Shown here: positions 52,975 through 62,806 of the stretch, one piece after another
Layout of the letters: every line of letters starts with the position of its first letter
How positions within the stretch are numbered: the first letter of the stretch is position 1
Assembly (NCBI RefSeq): GCF_038433205.1
Contig: NZ_JBCDNA010000001.1
Location: forward strand, 682,001 to 746,000
DNA length: 64,000 bases
Source: Lutimonas vermicola
GTDB lineage: Bacteria > Bacteroidota > Bacteroidia > Flavobacteriales > Flavobacteriaceae
Direction of reading: 5' to 3'
Made by a program: the position numbers and the translations under genes
Notes under the pieces: generated by a model
What the model saw: only the letters and a program-made list of their open reading frames with translations
Told to the model about the DNA's origin: nothing
The model's database searches: none

Positions 52975-54339
52975 TTATAAACTGATTAGTCGTATTAATT
53001 CTTCCTGATTACAAGTATTTTGCTCTCCTGAATCCATACGCTTTAATTTAAAAGCTCCTTGTTTTATCTCTTCTTCACCGACCAAAACCACATAGGGAAT
53101 CTGTTTGCTGTTTGCATAGTTCATTTGCTTTTTAAGCTTGGCTGCCGAAGGATACATCTCCGATCTTATTCCTTTATTTCTGAGTAATTTCATCGATTGC
53201 ATGACATACTGGGCCTCTTGCTGACCAAAATTAACGAACATGACCTGAGGCCTGGGATTCGGTATCTCCTTAAAAAGTCCAAGTTCCTCCATCACCAGAT
53301 AGATTCTGTCGAGGCCGAAGGAAATACCAACACCGCTAATATCTTTTAAGCCAAATATACCGGTAAGATCGTCATACCGGCCTCCACCTCCAATGGAACC
53401 CATGTTAACACCGGTTGCCTCCACCTCAAAAATGGCTCCCGTATAATAATTCAAACCTCTCGCGAGCGTAAGGTCAAGCTTTAATGAAGATGAAAGCAGG
53501 CCCAGATGAGCAACCTGTTCTATCACAAAAGACAATTCCTTTATTCCTTTTGAACCTTCTTCAGATTCGGATAATAATTCAGCCAGGGAAGCTAATTGTT
53601 CCTCATTACTGCCTTTTAAGTCAAAAAGAGGCATCAATCTGCTTAAAGCAACTTCAGGAATCTCCTTGGACCTCATTTCTTTTAAGACTCCTTCAATACC
53701 AATTTTATCAAGCTTGTCAAGGGCTACTGTAAAATCGATTAATTTATCTTTGGCTCCTATAAGCTCAGCTATACCAGATAGAATTTTTCTGTTGTTGATC
53801 TTTATAACCGCGCCTTTTAATCCCAATTCTGTAAATACCTTGTCATAGAGTTGCACGAATTCGACTTCCTGCCATAAACTATTACTGCCTATAACATCGG
53901 CATCACATTGAAAAAATTCTCTGAACCTTCCCTTCTGAGGCCTGTCTGCTCTCCAGACAGGTTGAATCTGGTAGCGCTTAAAAGGGAAAATAATCTCGTT
54001 CTGATGCTGCACCACATACCGGGCAAATGGCACCGTAAGGTCGTATCTAAGTGCCTTTTCAGAAATTTTACCTGTAAGTTTTACTGAATCTTTTTCTTTA
54101 TATAGCAGGTCGTCGACCTTTCTCAGGTAATCGCCGGAATTCAGGATCTTAAAAATCAACCTGTCACCTTCTTCCCCGTATTTTCCCATCAAGGTAGCTG
54201 AATTTTCAAAAGAAGGGGTTTCTATCGGTTCAAAACCGAACAATTGAAAAGCACTTTTAACAGTTTCAAAAATATAATTCCTTTTTGCCAACTCAGCAGA
54301 AGAAAAATCTCTTGTCCCTTTAGGAATAGTAGGTTTCAT
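52975..54339 (-). CDS. hisS: Histidine-tRNA ligase
   Basis: The 454-residue class II aminoacyl-tRNA synthetase charges tRNA-His. It begins 'KPTIPKGTRDFSSAELAKRNYIF', contains motif 2 'RPQKGRFREFFQCDADVIG', the histidine-specific 'LARGLNYYTGAIFEVEA' and 'GGGRYDDLTGIFG', and motif 3 'GISFGLDRIYLVM'. The C-terminal anticodon-binding domain (about 365-454) is intact. The length is standard. It is essential. A near-consensus -7 box lies about 70 nt upstream. Confidence 0.97.
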   Translation of the reverse strand: MKPTIPKGTRDFSSAELAKRNYIFETVKSAFQLFGFEPIETPSFENSATLMGKYGEEGDRLIFKILNSGDYLRKVDDLLYKEKDSVKLTGKISEKALRYDLTVPFARYVVQHQNEIIFPFKRYQIQPVWRADRPQKGRFREFFQCDADVIGSNSLWQEVEFVQLYDKVFTELGLKGAVIKINNRKILSGIAELIGAKDKLIDFTVALDKLDKIGIEGVLKEMRSKEIPEVALSRLMPLFDLKGSNEEQLASLAELLSESEEGSKGIKELSFVIEQVAHLGLLSSSLKLDLTLARGLNYYTGAIFEVEATGVNMGSIGGGGRYDDLTGIFGLKDISGVGISFGLDRIYLVMEELGLFKEIPNPRPQVMFVNFGQQEAQYVMQSMKLLRNKGIRSEMYPSAAKLKKQMNYANSKQIPYVVLVGEEEIKQGAFKLKRMDSGEQNTCNQEELIRLISL

Positions 54340-54477
54340 TTTATTTTTTGATTAAATTCTTTTAATAAACGCATGTATTATACTTCGAATGGGTGCAAAT
54401 ATCCGAAAATATTTTCTTTAAATATCTTTTTGACCGCCCTATGCTAATCAAAAGAAGATTTTTATATTGCAGTATAT

Positions 54478-55875
54478 ATGAAATATGCCATAAGCTTTAT
54501 TCTGATCTTTTCTCATATCTGCCTTTCTGCTCAATACAGGCAGGTTAAATCATTGGATGGAGAGCCGGTTAAGGTGGAAACAATTCTTCAGCAATACATT
54601 CAAATCCCCTCAGTAAGTGGTCAGGAAAAGATGGCAGGTGATTTTCTTAAAACGATATGTCGCAACAACGGCCTTTATATAGCTGAATTTGGAAATGAGG
54701 ATGGTAATTACAACTTCGCGGCCTCGGTGTTTCCTCTGAGTTCGGGAAAACCAAATATTATCTTTCTCAATCATATAGATGTGGTTCCCGAAAGCAAAAG
54801 CGATGACAGGGATCCTTATTCGGGAGCAATTAAGGATGAGGTGGTCTATGGAAGAGGCGCCATTGATAATAAGGGTGCAGCGATCATGCAACTATACGGG
54901 ATCCTCAAATTACTCAAAGAAGAAGATATCAGCAATAGTCCGTATAATATTAGCCTTTTAGCCGTTTCCTGTGAAGAAATACAATGTGCTGGAGGAGCTA
55001 CCTACGTGATCGAGCAACATTTATCAGAATTAAACCCGGCAGTTATATTTGGTGAGGGGCCCTCAGAGTTAACATCCCTGATGGAAGGAGACTTTAAACA
55101 GCCTGTTTTTGGAATTTCGGTAGTTCACAAAAAACCTCTTTGGCTCGCATTGGAATTGGAATCAAAAACCGTCGGGCACGGCTCTATTACGCCCCTTACT
55201 TATGCAAACAAAGAATTAGTAGCCGCTCTGGAAAGAATTACAAAAAAGAAACCAAAAGCTATTTATAACGATGTCAATATCAAATTTTTAAAGGATATGG
55301 CAGCACATCATAAAGGTGCTAAAAAAATGGTATTGAAACACCCCCGGTTGTTCAGGCCGCTTCTTACAGGGCAGTTAAGATCGCATCCGGAATTATTCTC
55401 GCTTTTTACCAACACCATCACCTTGACCAATATCTATAGCAACAGTAAGGCGGTAAACAAACTTTCTTCTCTTGCCGGGGCACATCTGGACTGCCGGTTG
55501 CTGCCAGAGACCAATGAGCAGGAATTTCTGTACATGATCAAAAAGAGACTCAAGAATGACAATATTAAGGTCACGGTATTAAAAACATTGCCCGACAACC
55601 AAGCAAGTGATCCTGAAACGGTCTATTTTAAAAACCTTTCAGAGGCCATTAAAAATAAATATCCTAGCTCTATGACTATAGATATGATGATGCCAAACAT
55701 AAATGATCTTGGTGCCTTCAGGGCCAAAGGAGTTCCTGCTTACGGAACCCTGCCCATTTTCTGTGATGTGGAAGAAATTCGAAGCGTTCATGGAAAAGAT
55801 GAACACCTGCATCTGGATTCACTCTATAATGGAGCCGATGTATATTGTGACTTCCTGAAACGTATGACTCAGTGA
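54478..55875 (+). CDS. M20 family metallopeptidase, exported
   Basis: The 465-residue protein has a signal peptide ('ISFILIFSHICLSAQ', about 4-19). Zinc ligands and catalytic residues of the M20/M25/M40 family are visible: H and D in 'NIIFLNHIDVVPESKSDDRDPYSG', D in 'VYGRGAIDNKGAA', the catalytic Glu pair in 'LAVSCEEIQCAGGA', and a C-terminal His in 'EIRSVHGKDEHLHLDSL'. The dimerisation domain lies between. It resembles carboxypeptidase-like members that cleave dipeptides or N-acyl amino acids. It is likely periplasmic. It is divergent from hisS and convergent with yidC. Confidence 0.9.
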   Translation: MKYAISFILIFSHICLSAQYRQVKSLDGEPVKVETILQQYIQIPSVSGQEKMAGDFLKTICRNNGLYIAEFGNEDGNYNFAASVFPLSSGKPNIIFLNHIDVVPESKSDDRDPYSGAIKDEVVYGRGAIDNKGAAIMQLYGILKLLKEEDISNSPYNISLLAVSCEEIQCAGGATYVIEQHLSELNPAVIFGEGPSELTSLMEGDFKQPVFGISVVHKKPLWLALELESKTVGHGSITPLTYANKELVAALERITKKKPKAIYNDVNIKFLKDMAAHHKGAKKMVLKHPRLFRPLLTGQLRSHPELFSLFTNTITLTNIYSNSKAVNKLSSLAGAHLDCRLLPETNEQEFLYMIKKRLKNDNIKVTVLKTLPDNQASDPETVYFKNLSEAIKNKYPSSMTIDMMMPNINDLGAFRAKGVPAYGTLPIFCDVEEIRSVHGKDEHLHLDSLYNGADVYCDFLKRMTQ

Positions 55876-55913
55876 TGCAATCATCATGAAGCGCATCATT
55901 AAATCAACATTAA

Positions 55914-57827
55914 TTATTTTTTCTTTACCTGCTGCTCCTGAGCCTGCTTCATAGCATCATCAAGACGCTGGCGGAAGGCGCTCTTTTTCTTTTCAGGTCG
56001 TTTTTTATTTTCCTGAATCTGGGCATGGATCTTATCTTCATCGATAATAAAATGCTTGATCACCAACATAATGACAATAGTAAGCAGGTTTGATACAAAA
56101 TAGTACAAACTCAAACTACTCGCATAACTATTAAAGAAAAACATCATCATGATAGGTGAAAACCACATCATCATCTTCATCATTTTTTGCATATCAGGCA
56201 TTCCTTCCTGTGTAGGTTGCTGCATGTTCATTTGCTGACTTTGAGTCATCTGCATATAGAAGAAAATGGCAACGGAAGCAAGTATTGGAAATAAACTGAC
56301 GTGATCACCGTAAAATGGTATTTTAAAGGGTAAATGCAAAACTTCATCATAGGCTGACAAGTCATCCGCCCATAAAAAACCATGTTGCCTGATATCAATA
56401 TTGGCAGGGAAAAACCTGAAAAGGGCAAAGAATACCGGCATTTGAATCAGAGCAGGTATACAGCCGCTTAATGGATTTACGCCTGCTTTTCGTTGAATAG
56501 CCATGGTTTCCTGCTGACGCTTCATCGCGTTTTCTTTTCCTTTGTGTTTTTCGTTGATCTCCTGCATTTCAGGCCTCAGTACTTTCATTTTTGCACTGGA
56601 CAGGTATGATTTATAAACCACGGGCGACATAATGATCCTAACAACAATGGTCATTAAAATGATCACCACTCCATAGTTTCCAATAAACGAGCTTAAAAAG
56701 CCAAATACAGGGATGAATACATACTTGTTGATCCATCTGAATATACCCCATCCCAAACTGACAATCCTGTCTAGCTGCTTGCCCTTATACGAACTCAACA
56801 CTTTGTAGTCTACAGGCCCGTAATACATGTTCATATTGTAATCCAGCTCTCCGTTTTTAGCCTGCAACGGGATATAAGCTTCATACTTTTTCGTGTAAAC
56901 CGTATCTATATCCTCATCTTTTACAAGGTTCTTTGAAATAAGTTTAGCAGATTCAAACTTGTCTTCAGCCAATAAGACAGACGTAAAAAACTGCTGTTTA
57001 AATGCCACCCAATTTAGATTATCAACCTCTTCCTCATCCTCATCGCTCATGGCATTCATATACTCGAATTCTCCATTTTGCAAGTAACGAAGATCAGTAT
57101 ATTGATTTTCGTATTTGACGCTTTTTTCAGTTCGAAAACTCTTTAACTGCCATTCAAGGTTCATCAACTGTGAAGTGTTGATCGCCCTGTCCATCCCCTG
57201 ACTTTTTATGGCAAAATCAAGCATGTAATCATCGGGTTTCAGTTCATATCTGAATTCCAGGTAATTATTGGCTGAAACCTTCAATTTCATAGACAATACC
57301 TGATGATACCCATTGGATGACAAACTGGGTTCAAAATACAAATCCTTGGTTTGAAGATTTCGATTGTCCTGAGTGGCAAAACTAAGGTTTAAAGAGGCAT
57401 TTTGGTCCTTTATGATATATAGTGGCAATTTGTTAAAAGTCTTGTACTTCTTCATCAAGACTTCCACAATCTGCCCTCCTTTATTGGCTACGGTAATTTT
57501 TACCAGTTCATTCTCCAAAACAGTTTCGCCTCCCGAGGCCGAAGGCAGGCCTGCACTATAGGCAAATGCTCCCAACCTGTTTTGCGTTTGAGCAAAGGCA
57601 AGTGAATCAGAAGAGTTAACCGGTTCCTGGGCAGCTTGTTGTTCCACAACAACATCTGTGGGCTGCACTTCAGGGCTCAACTGGTCGATTGAATCCTGAA
57701 CCTGTTCAGCTTTTTGTTTTGCTATTTGCTCAGGAGTAGGTTGATTCGTATAAAAATAATATATCATGATTGCGCCAAGCAGCACAAATCCTATCAGAGA
57801 ATTAAGATCGAATTTTTTTTCTTCCAT
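55914..57827 (-). CDS. yidC: Membrane protein insertase YidC
   Basis: The 637-residue inner-membrane insertase has an N-terminal membrane segment (about 10-26), a large periplasmic beta domain (about 60-350) and the conserved C-terminal five-helix core (about 370-590) with 'GNYGVVIILMTIVVRIIMSPVVYKSYLSSAKMKVLRPEMQEI' and 'KAGVNPLSGCIPALIQMPVFFALF'. The tail is strongly basic ('NKKRPEKKKSAFRQRL'), as expected for ribosome contact. A -7 box TACATTTG (minus strand, 57919-57912) lies 85 bp upstream. A Glu-rich stretch 'SDEDEEEVDN' near 260 is notable but tolerated in the periplasmic domain. Confidence 0.97.
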   Translation of the reverse strand: MEEKKFDLNSLIGFVLLGAIMIYYFYTNQPTPEQIAKQKAEQVQDSIDQLSPEVQPTDVVVEQQAAQEPVNSSDSLAFAQTQNRLGAFAYSAGLPSASGGETVLENELVKITVANKGGQIVEVLMKKYKTFNKLPLYIIKDQNASLNLSFATQDNRNLQTKDLYFEPSLSSNGYHQVLSMKLKVSANNYLEFRYELKPDDYMLDFAIKSQGMDRAINTSQLMNLEWQLKSFRTEKSVKYENQYTDLRYLQNGEFEYMNAMSDEDEEEVDNLNWVAFKQQFFTSVLLAEDKFESAKLISKNLVKDEDIDTVYTKKYEAYIPLQAKNGELDYNMNMYYGPVDYKVLSSYKGKQLDRIVSLGWGIFRWINKYVFIPVFGFLSSFIGNYGVVIILMTIVVRIIMSPVVYKSYLSSAKMKVLRPEMQEINEKHKGKENAMKRQQETMAIQRKAGVNPLSGCIPALIQMPVFFALFRFFPANIDIRQHGFLWADDLSAYDEVLHLPFKIPFYGDHVSLFPILASVAIFFYMQMTQSQQMNMQQPTQEGMPDMQKMMKMMMWFSPIMMMFFFNSYASSLSLYYFVSNLLTIVIMLVIKHFIIDEDKIHAQIQENKKRPEKKKSAFRQRLDDAMKQAQEQQVKKK

Positions 57828-58079
57828 TTTTGGTTTTTTGTCCTGACATGCCCTATTCTGCCACTTTTAAGAGAATAGCAGGTTCCTGGCACAGGTTTTA
57901 TAAATGTTCGGCAAATGTAGTAAAAACGAGGAAATTAAAATTTATAAACAGGTATAATTTACAATCAAAACGAAGCTTTATAAAATGCTTGGTTTCCATA
58001 AGAAAAATATACCCTGAGCAACACGGCTCAAACCAATCCGGATAAGCCTAAAGAAAGTTGAAGATAATCTTTAACTCAT

Positions 58080-58724
58080 TTAATTCTTTTCGAGCTTGTC
58101 TTTAAATATAAACATCAGGATAATCGGCACTGCCAAAAGGATAACTATAAGTCTGTTATCCACCAAAATACTGGGATAAAATATAATCGACAATACATAA
58201 CCTCCTATCGCCCCTCCTATATGAGAACTGTGACCAATATTTCCCCATTGCTTCTTCATTCCAAAAATGGAATACAATAAATACCCTACGCCAAAAACAT
58301 AGGCTGGGATCGGAATGGGAATAAAAAACATATAAAGGTTCATGCCGGGATTCAGCATGATAGCAGCATACAGAACTCCCATTACCGCTCCGGATGCTCC
58401 CACCGCACTGTAATAAGGTTCTTTTTTATGAAAACTCAAGGCAAAAAGACTCCCTGCCAGTAATGATCCAAAGTATACTGCTAAAAACTTTGGAACTCCT
58501 ATATATTTGATTACCGGATCTGCAAAAAAGTACAAGGTGAGCATGTTGAAGAACAGGTGGGACTGGTCAACATGCAAAAAACCGGATGACAATAACCGTA
58601 TTTTTTCACCTTTGACAATAGGGCCAATTTGAAACTTATACCGTTCAAAGAAGCCTCTGTCATTAAATCCTTTAAAGGAAACAACCACATTGGCAACGAT
58701 GATCAAGATTACTGCTACATTCAT
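58080..58724 (-). CDS. Rhomboid family intramembrane serine protease
   Basis: The 214-residue protein has six predicted membrane helices. The catalytic serine is S111 in 'AVGASGAVMG' and the catalytic histidine H168 in 'GNIGHSSHIGGAIGGY'. The oxyanion-side 'HVDQSHLFFNMLTLYFFA' motif (51-68) is intact. Rhomboids cleave membrane proteins within the bilayer. The first helix carries a short N-terminus, so it is the minimal six-helix type. Its substrate is unknown. It is divergent from the acyltransferase pair. Confidence 0.92.
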   Translation of the reverse strand: MNVAVILIIVANVVVSFKGFNDRGFFERYKFQIGPIVKGEKIRLLSSGFLHVDQSHLFFNMLTLYFFADPVIKYIGVPKFLAVYFGSLLAGSLFALSFHKKEPYYSAVGASGAVMGVLYAAIMLNPGMNLYMFFIPIPIPAYVFGVGYLLYSIFGMKKQWGNIGHSSHIGGAIGGYVLSIIFYPSILVDNRLIVILLAVPIILMFIFKDKLEKN

Positions 58725-58876
58725 AAATGTTCTCTTTATTTTTCTTTCCTTTCAGGCGTTTCCTCTGAAACAGCTACGAATTTATCGATTAATGTTGAAA
58801 CTAAAGTCCATACCATCAAATTTTTTAAGATCATTGAAAATAAAAAAATACGATATTTGCAGTTTAAAATCAAATC

Positions 58877-59764
58877 ATGCAATTTATTGTTTTTATACTT
58901 GCCTACCCCTTGCTTTGGGTGATTTCAATACTTCCGATGCGCGCTCTTTATCTCATATCAGATATGAGTTATCTTTTTCTCTATTATATCATTGGATACC
59001 GTAAAAAAGTAGTTAGAAACAACTTAGAACTGTGCTTTCCAAAGAAAAACAAGCGTGAATTACGTGATTTAGAAAAAAAATCCTTTCGCCATTTTGTAGA
59101 TGTGTTTATGGAATTCGTAAAATCGTTCAGCATCACTGAGAAAGAGCTGACTCAGAGATTAACACTCACTAATCCCGAAATTCTTGACAAGTATTTCGAC
59201 GCGAATAAAAGTGTTGTATTTATTTCGGGCCACTATGCAAACTGGGAATGGGTGCCCTTCATTGTAGAGTCGAGATTGAACTATCACCTGAATGTTGTCT
59301 ATAAAAAACTTGCCAATACCCATTTTGATAAACTGGTAAGGCGTACAAGAAAAAAATTTGGTGTATCAGTCTTTTCTACCAAAGATTTTTATCCTGAAAT
59401 ACTAAGGAATATAAAGAACAATAAAATAGGTGCCTATGGATTTATTGCAGACCAGTCACCTAAATGGAACAAGGTAAAATACTGGGGTAATTTTATGGAT
59501 ATTGAAATACCGGTTATTACAGGACCAGAGTCAATTGCAAAAAAACTTGACCTGCCCGTATTTTATTTTAAAACAGAGAGGATACGTCGAGGTGTCTATG
59601 AGTGTAGTTTTGTTCTACTTGAAGAAAACCCGAAACATGCCACCCCTTATGAACTGACTAACAAATCGACAAAAGAACTGGAAAAGCAGATAAGAAAGGC
59701 TCCTGAATTTTATTTTTGGACGCATAAACGATTTAAGCATATAGGAAAAAAACTGTCTGAATAA
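58877..59764 (+). CDS. Lysophospholipid / lipid A acyltransferase (LpxL/HtrB family), first of tandem pair
   Basis: The 295-residue protein has an N-terminal membrane anchor (about 1-20). The HX4E catalytic motif is H119-YANW-E124 ('FISGHYANWEW'). 'GAYGFIADQSPKW' and 'FWTHKRFKHIGKK' are typical of the LpxL-like group that adds secondary acyl chains to lipid A, or in Bacteroidota to ornithine or similar lipids. A near -7 box 'GATATTTG' lies at 58852-58859. The adjacent gene encodes a close paralogue; the two may add different acyl chains. Confidence 0.9.
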   Translation: MQFIVFILAYPLLWVISILPMRALYLISDMSYLFLYYIIGYRKKVVRNNLELCFPKKNKRELRDLEKKSFRHFVDVFMEFVKSFSITEKELTQRLTLTNPEILDKYFDANKSVVFISGHYANWEWVPFIVESRLNYHLNVVYKKLANTHFDKLVRRTRKKFGVSVFSTKDFYPEILRNIKNNKIGAYGFIADQSPKWNKVKYWGNFMDIEIPVITGPESIAKKLDLPVFYFKTERIRRGVYECSFVLLEENPKHATPYELTNKSTKELEKQIRKAPEFYFWTHKRFKHIGKKLSE

Positions 59765-59855
59765 GCCGTTGAGCCTGCAGAGCTCAATACCTGTTTCTAC
59801 TTTATTTTTTATTCTTAGTCGCTTGTCAAATATTTAAAATATATTTGCTCGTTAT

Positions 59856-60755
59856 ATGATACATTTTCTTGTTTATATCCTGGTTTATCCGCTGATCCTG
59901 CTTTTCTCAATCTTACCCTTCCGGATCTTGTATTTCGTTTCAGATACCTTATATCTCATCCTGTATCATGTCATTGGATATAGAAAAAAAGTAGTGATGA
60001 ACAATCTGGAGATCGCGTTCCCGGAGAAGTCAAAAGAAGAGCTCACTGAAATCATGAAGAAGTTTTACCATCATTTTCTGGATATTTTTATGGAGATGAT
60101 AAAGACCTTCAGTATCTCAAATGAAGAAATCCTCAAACGTTTTAAATTGACGAATCAGCAAGAAATGGATGAATTTATGGGCCGAAACAAGAATGTATTG
60201 CTCATGAGTTCTCATTATGCCAATTTCGAATGGTTGTTCAGTCTCAATCTCAGGGTTAAGCATCATGGTTTTGCAGCCTATAAAAAATTGAAGAACAAAT
60301 ATTTTAACAATTATATCGTGCGGTCGAGGAGCAGGTTTAACACCACCCTTATTCCTACAAAACAACTGATAGCAACTTTAGCCGAGAATGACAAAAACAA
60401 ACTAAGCTGTATTTATGGCATGCTGGTTGATCAATCACCAAAACTGGGCAAAGCTTATCACTGGTCTACCTTTTTTGGAGTGGAAGTACCCGTAATCACC
60501 GGTACTGAAATGTTGGCGAAAAAATATGATTATGCCGTTATTAATATTGAAACAACAAAGGTAAAACGAGGTTTTTACGAGACAAAAATGGAGATTCTGA
60601 CTGAAAATCCCAGAACCGTTCCCGACTTTGAAATCACTGATCTGTTTATGAAAAAACTGGAAGCAAAAATCAGAAAAGCACCTGAATTTTACTTTTGGAC
60701 ACATAAACGTTTTAAGCACATGCGGGTTCCTGAACATAAAAACACCCCTGATTAA
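59856..60755 (+). CDS. Lysophospholipid / lipid A acyltransferase (LpxL/HtrB family), second of tandem pair
   Basis: The 299-residue paralogue of the preceding protein has the same layout: N-terminal anchor, H120-YANF-E125 ('MSSHYANFEW'), 'GMLVDQSPKLGKAYHW' and the shared ending 'KAPEFYFWTHKRFKHM'. A perfect -7 box TATATTTG (59840-59847) lies 9 bp before the start, which suggests its own promoter even though the gap to the first gene is only 91 bp. It is a probable product of tandem duplication with divergence in the acyl-binding region. Confidence 0.9.
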   Translation: MIHFLVYILVYPLILLFSILPFRILYFVSDTLYLILYHVIGYRKKVVMNNLEIAFPEKSKEELTEIMKKFYHHFLDIFMEMIKTFSISNEEILKRFKLTNQQEMDEFMGRNKNVLLMSSHYANFEWLFSLNLRVKHHGFAAYKKLKNKYFNNYIVRSRSRFNTTLIPTKQLIATLAENDKNKLSCIYGMLVDQSPKLGKAYHWSTFFGVEVPVITGTEMLAKKYDYAVINIETTKVKRGFYETKMEILTENPRTVPDFEITDLFMKKLEAKIRKAPEFYFWTHKRFKHMRVPEHKNTPD

Positions 60756-60758
60756 ATG

Positions 60759-61307
60759 CTATTCGAGTGCCTCCAGCAACTTGCAAAGGTTTTTCATGGT
60801 ATTGTGATTCCGTGCCGTAGCCGGCAATTTTAATTTTTTTTCAAAAATACTGCCGTGCAGTTTGGACCTTCCGTATCCGTTGGGGTAATGGACATAGATC
60901 ACCTCATCGTGTAAGCTCATTTTTTCCGGAAACTTCTGATCATTTTGAATCGCAGAAAATGATTCCACGTCCGGTTGTCCCATAAAGTGAATGTAATACA
61001 GCTGTTTTAAATCAATTCCGGCGATTTTTGCAAAAGGGTTATTTGAAAATAATTCTTGAAATTCCTTCTTAGCGATTACTTTTACTTTTAGATCAAAACC
61101 AAAAACTTCAAGCAGCTTGATTGCTATCATTTTTTCGAGGTCACTACTGCTTTTTATGTCAGATTCAAAAACCAAATTGCCACTTTGAAGATAGGTAGCG
61201 AGGTTTTTTAATCCGAGATTTGAAAGTGCACTTTTAAGGTCGGCCATTTTCATAGGATGGTGGCCGGAAACATTAATGCCTCTCAATAATGCAACATAAG
61301 CTTCCAA
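60759..61307 (-). CDS. DUF1697 domain-containing protein
   Basis: The 182-residue protein opens 'MEAYVALLRGINVSGHHPMKMADLKSALSNLGLKNLATYLQSGNLVFES', the signature of DUF1697, a family of ferredoxin-like fold whose activity is not established. Later motifs 'YIHFMGQPD' and 'GSIFEKKLKLPATARNHNTMKNLCKLLE' complete the domain. It has no signal peptide. It starts 4 bp after the aminotransferase stop on the same strand, so the two are likely one operon. It is convergent with the acyltransferases. Confidence 0.92.
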   Translation of the reverse strand: MEAYVALLRGINVSGHHPMKMADLKSALSNLGLKNLATYLQSGNLVFESDIKSSSDLEKMIAIKLLEVFGFDLKVKVIAKKEFQELFSNNPFAKIAGIDLKQLYYIHFMGQPDVESFSAIQNDQKFPEKMSLHDEVIYVHYPNGYGRSKLHGSIFEKKLKLPATARNHNTMKNLCKLLEALE

Positions 61308-61311
61308 ATTG

Positions 61312-62787
61312 CTAAGTTTCTATATTGAACCATTTATTTACGAGATCTTTTTCTCTTGAACGAAATGATTTATGTAAAAATTCATTGGTTTGCACATCGT
61401 AAGCATAATCCTCTGCCCAGGATTCAAAGTTGGCTGCCAGTTCCTTGATTGAATCGCATATATAGGCTACTTCGGCATCTGTTGTGGTTGGATGAACCGA
61501 CATCCTGATCCATCCCGGCCTTTCAATGAGGCATCCCTGATCCATCTTCTGTAATAATTCATTGGACTGTTGCTGGTCTACATGTAACAAAAAATGGCCA
61601 TAAGTACCGGCGCAGGAGCAACCTCCCCGCGTTTGTATTCCGAACCTGTCATTTAACAGTTTTACACCAAGGTTGTAGTGTAATTTGTCAATATAAAAAG
61701 AAAACACCCCCAATCGGTCATGATGCTGTGAGGCGAGTAAGGTCAGGTTTTCAATGGGTTCTAAAACTTCGAATACCTTTGCTATCAATTCTTCTTCCCT
61801 GTCATGAATATTTTGCACACCCATTTCTTCCTTGAGCTGTATGGCCAAAGCAGTTTTTATCGTTTGTAAAAATCCCGGTGTACCACCATCCTCCCGTGTT
61901 TCAATATCTTCAAGGTACCTGTGTTCGCCCCATGGGTTGGTCCAGTTTACCGTTCCTCCCCCCGGATTGTCGGGAATCATGTTCTTATACAGCGATTTAT
62001 GAAAAATCAGCACCCCTGAAGTTCCGGGGCCGCCTAAAAACTTGTGCGGAGAGAAAAAGATGGCATCTAAATGCGCCTCCTGGTCTTCAGGATGCATGTC
62101 GATCTTTACATAAGCCGCCGAGCAGGCAAAATCCACAAAACAAACACCTCCGTTTCGGTGCATGATTCTCGCAATGCGATGATAATCAGGCTGAATTCCG
62201 GTAACATTCGAACAAGCCGTTACTGACGCGATCTTCAATGTTTTATGTCTGTATTTGTCTAGCAGCACCTGAAGATAATCGTAATCGACGAGCCCATCCT
62301 CGTCACAGGGAATGATTTCTACATCCGCAATGGTTTCCAGCCAACTGGTCTGATTGGAATGGTGTTCCATATGCGTAATAAAAACAACAGGCTTTTTTTG
62401 TTCAGGAATTGCATCGGTTAGTTCTCTAAAATTCTCAGAAATCTTAAGGCCTAAAATTCGCTGGAATTTATTGATGACTCCGGTCATCCCGGTACCTTCT
62501 GAGATTAAGGCACAATCCTTCCCTGCGTTGACATGTCTTTTGATGATCTCTCTGGCCTCATGGTAGGCAAGCGTCATTGCCGAACCCGAGAAAGTAGTTT
62601 CAGTATGGGTGTTGGCTACAAACGGGCCAAAGTCATTTAGCATTTTCTCTTCAATAGGCTTGTAGAGCCTTCCGCTGGCAGTCCAATCGGCATAGACCAT
62701 CTTTTGTCTGCCATAAGGAGATTCAAAGGTCTCATCAATGCCTATGATCCCTTTGCGAAACTTCTCAAAATACTTTTCTAAACTCAT
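61312..62787 (-). CDS. Class V aminotransferase-fold PLP enzyme (cysteine desulfurase-like)
   Basis: The 491-residue cytoplasmic enzyme has the fold type I PLP layout. The PLP lysine is in 'DAIFFSPHKFLGGPGTSGVLI' (about 240-260), 'FITHMEHHSNQTSWLE' holds the conserved His that stacks on PLP, and 'FVDFACSAAYVKIDM' the aspartate. A cysteine in 'IQTRGGCSCAGTYGHFLL' sits where cysteine desulfurases carry their active-site Cys, though the C-terminal region is longer than in SufS. The real substrate could be cysteine or another amino acid. The gene lies 19 bp downstream of glmM and 4 bp upstream of the DUF1697 gene, consistent with one transcript. Confidence 0.85.
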   Translation of the reverse strand: MSLEKYFEKFRKGIIGIDETFESPYGRQKMVYADWTASGRLYKPIEEKMLNDFGPFVANTHTETTFSGSAMTLAYHEAREIIKRHVNAGKDCALISEGTGMTGVINKFQRILGLKISENFRELTDAIPEQKKPVVFITHMEHHSNQTSWLETIADVEIIPCDEDGLVDYDYLQVLLDKYRHKTLKIASVTACSNVTGIQPDYHRIARIMHRNGGVCFVDFACSAAYVKIDMHPEDQEAHLDAIFFSPHKFLGGPGTSGVLIFHKSLYKNMIPDNPGGGTVNWTNPWGEHRYLEDIETREDGGTPGFLQTIKTALAIQLKEEMGVQNIHDREEELIAKVFEVLEPIENLTLLASQHHDRLGVFSFYIDKLHYNLGVKLLNDRFGIQTRGGCSCAGTYGHFLLHVDQQQSNELLQKMDQGCLIERPGWIRMSVHPTTTDAEVAYICDSIKELAANFESWAEDYAYDVQTNEFLHKSFRSREKDLVNKWFNIET

Positions 62788-62806
62788 TATTTATCTTTCT
62801 GCCAAA

